From contig NZ_CP104883.1 in NCBI RefSeq assembly GCF_025449335.1, forward strand, positions 2,968,501 through 3,032,500: a stretch of DNA of 64,000 nt, written 5' to 3'. Positions 56,536 to 64,000 of this stretch are shown here, in pieces. The stretch comes from Bartonella sp. HY328 (lineage in GTDB: Bacteria; Pseudomonadota; Alphaproteobacteria; Rhizobiales; Rhizobiaceae). The notes beneath the pieces are model-generated. The model made no database searches and was not told the origin of the DNA. It worked only from the letters and a program-made list of their open reading frames with translations. Position numbers and translations under genes: made by a program. Each line of letters starts with the position of its first letter. Within the stretch, counting starts at the first letter, position 1.

Positions 56536-57048
56536 ATGGGTTGTCGATTAAAAACCTTATTGCGGCAAAAGATTTTCGTCGCCTGCAATATTAGGGTCAA
56601 GCCGCTAATGCAAGCAAAGGCGGATCGGCTTTAAAATCGCCATAGGCTCTTATTTTTTAGCACCGAATTTTAAAAATATGTTTCTAGCAGGCTGGCTAAG
56701 TTTAAATTTGCCGGTCCAACAATCCATCATTTTTTTAAATCATCCAATTTTTGAGTTATCTTTCCTTTTAATCTATAGGAGACTGCTTTTCAGAAAACGC
56801 TTATTGGATCAATATTCGTAAAACTAAAAAGAGAATGGCATTTTTATAATTAACCTGCGATCGAACTATGCGATTTTAATAGAGTATATCCTCTATTTTT
56901 TAAATGACGTTACATAAAAATCCATTTAACTATATGAGGTTATACCATTTAGTAATTTTAAAGAGGCAATTTATACATATTTTTAATTGAAATACATGGC
57001 ATGGAATGATAGTTAGCAATTTATAATTTAATTCTGAGGGATATTTTT
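56536..57048. other. Upstream region of the autotransporter gene
   Basis: About 510 A+T-rich bases without a credible frame. It ends in TGAGGGATATTTTT, a good ribosome site for the autotransporter. The promoter and any regulation of the surface protein must lie here. Confidence 0.45.
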
Positions 57049-60000
57049 ATGGCTTTAGGTTTGCAATTTAAACGGTCAGTATCGGTTGTCGCATTAGCAA
57101 CGGCGCTTGGAGCAACTGGGCTAATTTTACAATTAGTTTTAGCGCCAGCTATGGCAGCAGACATAGACTATGGTGGTGCTAATGATATCAGTTTATTGCA
57201 AATTGACCCAATGGGAAATGGGAATACTTACCAAAGCCTTTATCCAAATGCCAATGCAACACAATCTGCCAATAAAATAACAGTTACGGGAAACACATCA
57301 AGCGTAAATGCAGTGAATGGCAAAGATGTTTGGAATACAGATGCTACCGAGGGCAAAATTGTTGTAGCACCCTATGTGGTTTATGGCGGCATTAATATCG
57401 GTGCTAATGGTACAAGCGGTGATAATGCAAATGGAGCCGTAGGAGCCAATATTGCTGGCAGTGCTGTCATTGTGAAAAATGTTCAATATGACTGGACAGG
57501 GCATGTTGCACCCGATGGTATCAAAGGTAATAATAAATTTGGCGGTGGTATGGGGGCCTTTGGTGGCGGTAGCATATTGGGTGGTTTAAGTGTAGGTGGT
57601 CTTGGTGGGGAAGGTGGAACTGCTGGTAGTGGTGGAGCAGTTACAGATAACCAAGTTTCATTAACCAATGTATATATAAAAGGCTCCGATGCAGGAAATG
57701 GAGCTGGCGGTGGCGCTGGTGGGAACGGTGGCATTGGCGGTGGTTCTGTGTTTGGTGGCATAAGTATTTCTGGAGCTTCAGGTATTTCATTTCCTTTTTA
57801 TAACCCAAACCCTCCAATAGCCGGCGGTGAGGTTATAGGCAATCAAATAAATTTGTCTAATGTTGTCTTAATTGGCGGTGCCGCTGGTAGCGCTGGAACA
57901 GTTGGTATCGGATCTGCGGGTGGCGCATTGGGTGGTATCGGTGGTGGCTCTGTGTTTGGTGGGCTTAGTTTTGCCGGGCTATCTGGAAAGGGGGGAGCGG
58001 TACAAGCTAATACTGTAGTGCTTAGTGATACACAAATGACGGGAGCAGTAGGTGGTGTTGGTGGCTATGGATTTGGCGGCGGTGGTCATGGTGGTATTGG
58101 CGGGGGGTCTGCTTTTGGTGGTGTAAGTATTGGTGGAGCAGGCACTAATTCCGGATATGGGGCTGGTGCTGGCGGTGACGTTGATGGAAATCTGATACGT
58201 CTTACCAGTGTTTCTTTGAATGGGGCTTTAGGTGGAGCTGGAAATTATGCTTCAGGTGGCGGCGGCGGTCATGGCGGCGCTGGTGGTGGCCTTGTTGTTG
58301 GTGGTGCAAGCTTTGGAGGCTCGGGTATTGGCGACGATATAGGCGGAGGTAAGGGGGGTGCGGTTACTGCAAACCAAATTGTATTGACTAATGTTACGCT
58401 GATTGGAGCCGCTGGTGGTGCTGGCTCTGATGCTACCGGCGGCGGTGGCCATGGTGGCATTGGTGGTGGCTCTGTCATTGGTGGATTAAGTGTTGGTGGT
58501 TCAGGTGGTTATAGTCCAGGTTTGGATGAAAATGGTACCGGCATAGGTGGCTTTGGCGGGCTTGTTAGCCAGAACGAGGTTATTGCAAAAGATGTAACCT
58601 TGATAGGGGCTAAAGGTGGTCTAGGTGGTGAAGGTGAAGGCGGCGGTCATGGTAGCCAAGGCCTTGAGGGTGGCTCAATCCTTGGTGGATTGAGTATTGG
58701 TGGTACCGGTGGGTATGGCAATGGTGGTAATGGCGGCGATGTTACCGGCAATAAGATTAATATTTCTGGCAAATCACTCATTTGGGGGAATGTCTATGGC
58801 GGTTATAGCATGGGAGGGGCAGCCGGCCAGATAGAAGACGGCGGTATTGGCGGTGCGACAATCAATAATATTGTTACCCTTGAAGGAACCGACATAAAGA
58901 TCGGCAATCGTGATGAGAATAATAATCTTACATCTTACGGTGCAATTTATGGTGGTTATAGTCTCAATGGTGATGGCAGCGTTAATAGCGCTTTTGATAA
59001 GGTTGCCGCTGGGAATACGTTAAATCTTAATGGTTATCGCGGCACACTATCAGGTATTTATAATTTTGAGAATTATAATTGGTTATTGCCGAGCAATGTC
59101 TTTAACGGCGACACAATGGTTACTATTGCAGAAAATGGTACACCAGTTGACCTTACAAATACAAAACATAGTATCGCCATGTATAATGATGGTTCGCGTT
59201 TAAATGTTGGTGATCGGGTAAATTTGATTGATAAAACCCAAGGATCATGGACAGCTTCTGGTCTCTATACAATTCAGCAAGGCAGCTTTATCATTTATGA
59301 AGCAAGCTTAGCCCAACAAGCTGATGATAATCATGCACTTGTGCTGACCATTAATGATAAAGCAGATTCAGCTTCTGGCAATTCTGGTGGCAGTAGTTCT
59401 AACGCTAATAATAACGCTTGGGGAGGAACTACAAGCACAGGTCAGTCAGCTGCACGGCTTAATCCGCAGTCAAAATCCTATGCCGAAGGTCGCGCAGCTG
59501 CATTGGCATTTGCTAATCAAGGTAATGATCTAATAGGTTCAAGTATCAATATTATCCGCACACAGGCTTTTGCACAAGGATCAGAAACGAAAAATGCATT
59601 CGTACCTTTCATACTTATGAATGGTTCATCGCAGCGCTATGAAACTGGAAGCCATGTTGATATGAAGGGCTTTAATATGGCTCTTGGTTTAGCACTTGGC
59701 TTTGATTTTAATTGCGGCCATAAAGGAACAGTTGGTGCTTTCTTCGAATATGGTCGTGGCACCTATGATACTTATAATAACTTTACCAATTATACTTCTG
59801 TCTATGGCGATGGTAACACTAATTATAAGGGTGGCGGCATTTTCGGTCGTATTGATTTTGTTGGTACTGGTCTTAACAAAGTCAATAATATTGCGGCAGA
59901 TCAAGCCGATGGGCTTTATGCTGAGGTATCATTGCGTGCTGGTCGCGCAACGAATAAGTTTGACGTGGGGCAAACCTTTGGCGGTCTTTCTTTCTTAAAT

Positions 60001-60474
60001 GATAATTATAGCGGTTCTTATGAGAGCAACTCAACCTATTACGGCGGACACTTAGCTGGCGGTTATGTGTTTAATTTTGATGAAAAACAATCGCTTGATG
60101 TATATGGTCGCTATTTATGGACACATATGGATAGCGATACAGTGACAATTGGCTATGAGCGTTTGCATTTTGATAGCTCAACAAGTTCACGCCTGCAAAT
60201 CGGTGGTCGCTATGGCTATAACTATAATGACCAGTTAAAACCTTATATTGGTGCAACTTATGAGCATGAATTTGAAGGCGATATATCTGCAAAAGCCTAT
60301 GAGTTTAACCTTGAGAAACCTTCATTAAAGGGCGACAGCGGTATTTTTGAAGCAGGTTTCAATGTGCAGCCATTATCCACCAATAAATCATTGAGCATTG
60401 ATGTTAATGGTCAGGGTTATGTCGGTGAGCGCCAAGGCGGCGGCGGCGGCGTAAAAGTAAAATATCAGTTCTAA
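57049..60474 (+). CDS. Large Gly-rich-repeat autotransporter (type V secretion)
   Basis: 1141-residue surface protein. A signal peptide (about 1-36, ending LVLAPAMA) is followed by a passenger and a C-terminal beta-barrel (about 840-1141) ending in VKVKYQF, a typical outer-membrane Phe terminus. Passenger residues 160-580 hold seven degenerate repeats of 53-69 residues, each with a Gly/His-rich loop, the GGGSxxGGxSxxG core and GGxVxxNxVxLxxVxLxGA. Two classic VYGGYS/IYGGYS autotransporter repeats follow (near 580 and 631). The repeats predict a beta-solenoid adhesin. Target unknown; it is the largest surface gene in the window. Confidence 0.88.
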   Translation: MALGLQFKRSVSVVALATALGATGLILQLVLAPAMAADIDYGGANDISLLQIDPMGNGNTYQSLYPNANATQSANKITVTGNTSSVNAVNGKDVWNTDATEGKIVVAPYVVYGGINIGANGTSGDNANGAVGANIAGSAVIVKNVQYDWTGHVAPDGIKGNNKFGGGMGAFGGGSILGGLSVGGLGGEGGTAGSGGAVTDNQVSLTNVYIKGSDAGNGAGGGAGGNGGIGGGSVFGGISISGASGISFPFYNPNPPIAGGEVIGNQINLSNVVLIGGAAGSAGTVGIGSAGGALGGIGGGSVFGGLSFAGLSGKGGAVQANTVVLSDTQMTGAVGGVGGYGFGGGGHGGIGGGSAFGGVSIGGAGTNSGYGAGAGGDVDGNLIRLTSVSLNGALGGAGNYASGGGGGHGGAGGGLVVGGASFGGSGIGDDIGGGKGGAVTANQIVLTNVTLIGAAGGAGSDATGGGGHGGIGGGSVIGGLSVGGSGGYSPGLDENGTGIGGFGGLVSQNEVIAKDVTLIGAKGGLGGEGEGGGHGSQGLEGGSILGGLSIGGTGGYGNGGNGGDVTGNKINISGKSLIWGNVYGGYSMGGAAGQIEDGGIGGATINNIVTLEGTDIKIGNRDENNNLTSYGAIYGGYSLNGDGSVNSAFDKVAAGNTLNLNGYRGTLSGIYNFENYNWLLPSNVFNGDTMVTIAENGTPVDLTNTKHSIAMYNDGSRLNVGDRVNLIDKTQGSWTASGLYTIQQGSFIIYEASLAQQADDNHALVLTINDKADSASGNSGGSSSNANNNAWGGTTSTGQSAARLNPQSKSYAEGRAAALAFANQGNDLIGSSINIIRTQAFAQGSETKNAFVPFILMNGSSQRYETGSHVDMKGFNMALGLALGFDFNCGHKGTVGAFFEYGRGTYDTYNNFTNYTSVYGDGNTNYKGGGIFGRIDFVGTGLNKVNNIAADQADGLYAEVSLRAGRATNKFDVGQTFGGLSFLNDNYSGSYESNSTYYGGHLAGGYVFNFDEKQSLDVYGRYLWTHMDSDTVTIGYERLHFDSSTSSRLQIGGRYGYNYNDQLKPYIGATYEHEFEGDISAKAYEFNLEKPSLKGDSGIFEAGFNVQPLSTNKSLSIDVNGQGYVGERQGGGGGVKVKYQF
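57565..58960 (+). repeat. Seven degenerate Gly-rich passenger repeats plus two YGGYS repeats
   Basis: GGGSILGGLSVGG-like cores begin near 57565, 57736, 57940, 58099, 58281, 58461 and 58667, i.e. every 53-69 codons, then VYGGYS near 58790 and IYGGYS near 58942. The Gly-rich DNA is purine-thymine skewed (ggtggtggc). Confidence 0.75.
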
Positions 60475-60501
60475 TTCTGTGCATATCTAACTTATCGTAA
60501 G

Positions 60502-60566
60502 AGCAAAATGTAATTTTGCTTCACTATTAAAAAGCCAGTACCAGCTTGTCTGAACTGGCTTTTTAA
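60502..60566 (+). terminator. Terminator of the autotransporter gene
   Basis: Two hairpins: agcaaaat-gta-attttgct (60502-60520, 27 bases after the stop), then perfect 13-bp arms ttaaaaagccagt / actggctttttaa (60527-60566) with T tract included. The second one is the probable terminator. Confidence 0.8.
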
Positions 60567-60740
60567 ATGCGTAGAATAACGCCCTATCAAACGAGCCGCA
60601 TGCACCGCGCCATATGCACCTAGCAATATTATAAAAGATAAACTAACACCCTTTTGCGCCAATACATGGTTGCAGCCGTTATTTTCTGCCTAAAATCATT
60701 TGCTCAACCAAAAGAGTTGACCCCGTCAAGTCCCCCCATG

Positions 60741-61199
60741 CTAATTAACAAATATTGCTTTTACATTTTTTGAAAAAAACAAGTAAAAAGCAATAACGCA
60801 TACAAACATGAGATGCATTAATGCTTTAAAAAATTGCGGCGACAATGAACCACCATATATATCCAGACGTCCTAATGTCATCAATAAATAGAAAAATAAA
60901 AATATTATTTTCAATAGTAATAGGCAATTGAATATGTATGGAAAATAATATTTCTTTTTGAAAAACCCCAAAATGAGAACAGGTAATAAAATAATGACAA
61001 AAAGTGTATCTCTTGAAAAAGAATGGGCAATTGCCCTCGCACTTATTTCGTCACTTAAAAAGAAAAAAATTATTATAAAATGAATAATTAATGCAATGGC
61101 TTGATAGAATAAATAAGCAGCAATTAAATAAAGCATGGCGCCCATTTTAGGTGATGAAATGGATGGGCTGTTAGTTTTTATTTTATTGTTTTCATTCAT
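60741..61199 (-). CDS. Four-helix membrane protein, DUF2569-like (first of paralogous pair)
   Basis: 152 residues, hydrophobic. About four helices: MLYLIAAYLFYQAIALIIHFIII, FVIILLPVLILGFF, IFNCLLLLKIIFLFFYLLMTLG and LMHLMFVCVIAFYLFFSKNVKAIFVN. The architecture, the basic FKKKYYFPY loop between helices 2 and 3 and the SKxVKxxFV end resemble DUF2569 (YdgK-type) proteins, but I am not certain. It is 82 bases downstream of a paralogue. Function unknown. Confidence 0.6.
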   Translation of the reverse strand: MNENNKIKTNSPSISSPKMGAMLYLIAAYLFYQAIALIIHFIIIFFFLSDEISARAIAHSFSRDTLFVIILLPVLILGFFKKKYYFPYIFNCLLLLKIIFLFFYLLMTLGRLDIYGGSLSPQFFKALMHLMFVCVIAFYLFFSKNVKAIFVN

Positions 61200-61281
61200 A
61201 ATTTTACCAACAGGTTAGAACAAAAATTTGCAATTTTTAAAAATATCTTACAAGAATACTATATTTAAAATATTAATACAT

Positions 61282-61701
61282 TTATTTCACAAAAACACTT
61301 TTAATATTTTTTGAAAAAATAACATATATTAACATCAATACGTTTAAAACTATATATATTGTATTTAGTGGAATATTATTATTAATAAAAAATTCGATAA
61401 ATGTGTTTGTAATCATTGCATTTAGGGGATTACAAATGTCGTATACTAATATTACTATTAAAAGATAAGGAAAATATCTTTTACGCCTAAAGAAAGCTAT
61501 TACTGCAATGATCATAATTATTGTTGCAAATAAAAAATGCGTTAAAAACATCTCAACAGTGTCGGATATAGATTGAAAAATTGCGTAGAATTCTTTTAAA
61601 GTAATAACATCATCTATGATATAATATGTCATAAAAGCGCCAATTATATAAAGAGATATAGAGTTTTTGTGTGCATCAATAGTCACGTTATCTTCTGTCA
61701 T
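61282..61701 (-). CDS. Four-helix membrane protein, DUF2569-like (second of pair)
   Basis: 139 residues, a paralogue of the neighbour: AFMTYYIIDDVITL, FLFATIIMIIAVIAFF, the FRRKRYFPYLL loop and a C-terminal helix ending SKNIKSVFVK. The lumenal loops differ freely, while loop and tail are kept. Same unproven DUF2569-like call. With its partner it may be an operon near the autotransporter; no functional link is visible. Confidence 0.6.
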   Translation of the reverse strand: MTEDNVTIDAHKNSISLYIIGAFMTYYIIDDVITLKEFYAIFQSISDTVEMFLTHFLFATIIMIIAVIAFFRRKRYFPYLLIVILVYDICNPLNAMITNTFIEFFINNNIPLNTIYIVLNVLMLIYVIFSKNIKSVFVK

Positions 61702-61839
61702 ACTTTATCGTCTTTCAGTATTCGACATGTATCACTTAGCGGTTTAAAGCAAAACCTAAAAATTCAACAATGTTGCTTGTTAAGTTGCACTGTCTTTTAG
61801 AGTAGTAGTCCTGTGCTTTTTGTCTTGTCTACTTGTCAT

Positions 61840-61875
61840 TGATCTATAGGTAAGTTCTTAGGTTCCTATAGATCA
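61840..61875 (-). terminator. Hairpin downstream of the histidine kinase
   Basis: Perfect 11-bp arms tgatctatagg / cctatagatca with a 14-base loop, 40 bases beyond the histidine-kinase stop. No T tract. Confidence 0.5.
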
Positions 61876-61914
61876 TTTTATAAAACGATATTTTTTTAAT
61901 AAAGCAAATAAATA

Positions 61915-63255
61915 TCATGCAGGCACTTCAATAATAACCCGTAAGCCGCCTTTTGTACTTTTATGTAAGGTGACATCACCGCCATGACTACGAGCAATGT
62001 CACGGGCAATGGAAAGACCAAGCCCTGTACCACTTGCATCTTGATTGCGTGCTTCATCAAGGCGGAAGAACGGCTTAAATACTTCCTCACGCATATTTTC
62101 AGGAATTCCTGGGCCATCATCATCGACACAAAGGGTTAATTTATGGTCGTCATGATGTATTACAACATCGACATTGCGTGCATAGCGAAAGCCGTTTGAC
62201 ACAAGATTAGCAATTAGTCGGGTAAAACCATTGGGGCGAACTTGAACTTCAGGGCTCCCATGAATTTCAAAGGTAAAACCACGTTCGCGTAATAGTGCTT
62301 CCTCGTTGAGCTTAGTCATGACATTTTCAAGATTGAGTGTGCCAACTTCTTCGCTGCCTTCGCCGCGTGCAAAAGCAAGATAGCCTTCAAGCATGTTTTG
62401 CATGTCATTCACATCATGCTCTAGCGGTTCAGTATCAATACCACCACCTGCTATGGCAAGTTGCAGTTTAAATCTTGTTAAAATGGTACGTAAATCATGG
62501 CTGACACCAGATAGCATGGTCGTACGCTGCTCAATTTGCCGCTCTATACGCTCCCTCATGCGCAAAAAGGCAACACCCGCACGCATCACTTCTTCAGCGC
62601 CGCGTGGCGAAAATCCTTCTGGCAAGGGGCGCCCCTTACCAAAACTATCTGCAGCTTCAGCCAATTGCTGGATTGGTTTAATTTGGCTGCGTAAGAAATA
62701 AATTGCAATAATTAACAAAACAAGCGCTGTCACCACCATCCAACTTAGGAAAATACCGGTATTGGATGCATAGGTTTGGCTGCGGGTTGCAAATACCCGT
62801 AATACTTTATCATCAAGACGAATACGAATTTCCACAAGATCTGAATCGCCAACTGTATCAATCCAGAATTGCCGATTAATCTGCTTGGTGATTTCCTCAC
62901 TCAAAAAATAATCCAAAATTGCAAAAAATGGCTTTGGACCGGGCGACGGCAGTGGATCGGGCGGCAAAATAGAAATATTTAAGCCCATTCTTTTCTGGGC
63001 TATGCGGATGATATTATCATAATCAGCATCCTGCGGATAGGTCTCAATGAGATCAATAATGGCAGCAATATCATGAACAACTGCCATGGACAAACGCTCA
63101 GTTACCATTTGCCAATGCCGTTCCATAAAGACATAGGCTATCACTGATTGCAACAAAACCATTGGTGCAATAATAATGATAAGGGAACGCGCATAAAGCC
63201 GTTTTGGCATGCTTTTAGCAATGAAACGGCTTAATTTAGTCCATGGTGCTTCCAT
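61915..63255 (-). CDS. EnvZ-like sensor histidine kinase
   Basis: 446-residue membrane kinase. First helix MPKRLYARSLIIIIAPMVLLQSVIAYVFM (about 15-45), a periplasmic sensor of about 120 residues, second helix GIFLSWMVVTALVLLIIAIYFL, HAMP (about 190-240) and the dimerisation motif SGVSHDLRTILTRFKLQL with the phosphorylated His. N box LIANLVSNGFRYA, G1 VDDDGPGIP and G2 GTGLGLSIARDIARSHGG. It has a KPIQQLAEAADSFGKGR HAMP. Twelve bases after the response regulator, so they form one operon. Signal unknown. Confidence 0.92.
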   Translation of the reverse strand: MEAPWTKLSRFIAKSMPKRLYARSLIIIIAPMVLLQSVIAYVFMERHWQMVTERLSMAVVHDIAAIIDLIETYPQDADYDNIIRIAQKRMGLNISILPPDPLPSPGPKPFFAILDYFLSEEITKQINRQFWIDTVGDSDLVEIRIRLDDKVLRVFATRSQTYASNTGIFLSWMVVTALVLLIIAIYFLRSQIKPIQQLAEAADSFGKGRPLPEGFSPRGAEEVMRAGVAFLRMRERIERQIEQRTTMLSGVSHDLRTILTRFKLQLAIAGGGIDTEPLEHDVNDMQNMLEGYLAFARGEGSEEVGTLNLENVMTKLNEEALLRERGFTFEIHGSPEVQVRPNGFTRLIANLVSNGFRYARNVDVVIHHDDHKLTLCVDDDGPGIPENMREEVFKPFFRLDEARNQDASGTGLGLSIARDIARSHGGDVTLHKSTKGGLRVIIEVPA

Positions 63256-63267
63256 TATATGCGCCTA

Positions 63268-63975
63268 TTATTCAACCGCTAATTTATAGCCAATACCACG
63301 CACTGTTTGCAGCCAAACAGGATTTGCAGGATCATTTTCTACCTTACGGCGTAAACGATTGATCTGCACATCAATGGTGCGTTCACCCACTTCGCCTTCG
63401 CCGGCAGCCAATTCTTGGCGTGGAATGGTTTCACCAACGCGAGAGGCAAAAATTACCATAATTTCTTGCTCGCGGTCGGTAAGATGGATAATCTCCCCCG
63501 CTTTTTTCAACTCACGCCGCGGAATCGAAAATGTATAGGGGCCAAAAACAATTTGCTCTATGGTTGGTTGGCTTGTTGGATTGCCTCGGCGTAAAATAGC
63601 ATTGATACGCAATAATAATTCACGCGGATCAAAGGGCTTAGGCAAATAATCATCAGCCCCTGCTTCAAGACCATCAATACGTGCATCCGTTTCTGCTAAT
63701 GCAGTCAACATCAAAATTGGAACATCCTTAGTTTCACGCAAAGAACGCGTAAGCGAAATTCCAGTTTCTCCAGGCATCATCACGTCAACAATTAACAGAT
63801 CAAAATCCAACCCTGCCAATTTTCGCCGTGCTTCATCTGCCAATGCAGCCATAGAAACACGAAAACCATTTTTCTGTAAAAACTGCGATAATAGACTGCG
63901 TATGCGTGTATCATCATCAACAACCAAAATATGGGGAGCATTATCGGCAATGCTGTAATCTTGCTTATCTGTCAT
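63268..63975 (-). CDS. OmpR-family response regulator partner of the EnvZ-like kinase
   Basis: 235-residue response regulator. Receiver: acidic DDDTRIRS pocket, phospho-acceptor Asp in LLIVDVMMPGETG (near residue 61), Lys in DDYLPKPFDPREL; C-terminal winged helix (about 140-235) ending TVRGIGYKLAVE. The sequence matches the PetR/OmpR-like regulators of alphaproteobacteria. Start 63975: AGGA is seven bases upstream; a GTG at 63981 is too close to it. The operon is regulator then kinase. Confidence 0.92.
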   Translation of the reverse strand: MTDKQDYSIADNAPHILVVDDDTRIRSLLSQFLQKNGFRVSMAALADEARRKLAGLDFDLLIVDVMMPGETGISLTRSLRETKDVPILMLTALAETDARIDGLEAGADDYLPKPFDPRELLLRINAILRRGNPTSQPTIEQIVFGPYTFSIPRRELKKAGEIIHLTDREQEIMVIFASRVGETIPRQELAAGEGEVGERTIDVQINRLRRKVENDPANPVWLQTVRGIGYKLAVE

Positions 63976-64000
63976 CAACACATCCTACTTATGTGAATTT

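Noticed and set aside
57298..58478. Several proline-rich minus-strand frames across the autotransporter repeats
   Set aside because: Reverse-strand translation of GGT/GGC repeats gives Pro-rich frames by chance; no ribosome sites.
1..64000. CRISPR array, prophage, insertion sequence or tRNA
   Set aside because: I looked for regularly spaced direct repeats with unique spacers, transposase motifs, and cloverleaf-like ends with TTCGA/TTCAA loops, and found none that hold up.

Overview
The window is a stretch of an A+T-rich alphaproteobacterial chromosome, most likely Hyphomicrobiales (Rhizobiales) of the Bartonellaceae/Brucellaceae type. The evidence is the mdh-sucC-sucD-sucA-sucB block, a CenR/OtpR-type regulator beside a cyclic-nucleotide-binding protein, RpoH, the rpmF/mtgA/ispA neighbourhood, an SUV3-like helicase overlapping an S4-domain gene, and RIME-like rhizobial intergenic repeats. 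I cannot name the genus. No rRNA, tRNA, CRISPR array, prophage or insertion sequence was recognised.

Layout. 1-8040 (minus strand): TCA-cycle cluster mdh, sucC, sucD, sucA, sucB (sucB cut by the window edge), with inverted repeats between mdh/sucC and sucA/sucB. 8770-15190: ubiG, a one-helix membrane protein, a group III truncated haemoglobin, an L,D-transpeptidase-like protein, cenR/otpR, a cNMP-binding protein, a ChaC-like gamma-glutamylcyclotransferase and rpoH. 15670-23075: an MFS exporter with a C-terminal extension, glmM, threonine aldolase, and an amidase/APC-permease pair. 23360-31840: a 28-residue membrane miniprotein, carB, ubiA, two tandem SseB-like genes, and trkH, which overlaps the second of them convergently and seems to start at a non-ATG codon.

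32190-39050: an unknown membrane protein, rppH, a GNAT acetyltransferase, a TauE/SafE permease and a modE-modA-modB-modC molybdate operon with a palindromic ModE-type operator in front of modE and a hairpin between modA and modB. 39180-41560 is a small, very A+T-rich accessory island: a RIME-like repeat, an acidic unknown protein, a DUF262 protein with the DGQQR motif and a small protein with a HEPN-type R-x4-H motif. The last two form a tight pair that looks like a defence or toxin module and is the best candidate for an undescribed system here. It lies next to the S4/helicase pair, where many relatives carry fdxA and carD.

41730-56480 is mostly housekeeping: S4 protein, SUV3-like helicase, rpmF, mtgA, ispA, an FAD monooxygenase, an M3 oligopeptidase, mgtE, an RtcB-family RNA ligase and an aldehyde dehydrogenase. 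57049-60474 encodes a 1141-residue autotransporter whose passenger carries seven Gly-rich repeats. 60740-63975 (minus strand) has two paralogous small membrane proteins and an OmpR/EnvZ-type two-component system.

Gene starts were moved from the longest open frame wherever a better ribosome binding site or family N-terminus was visible. All family calls rest on motifs read by eye; no database search was run.
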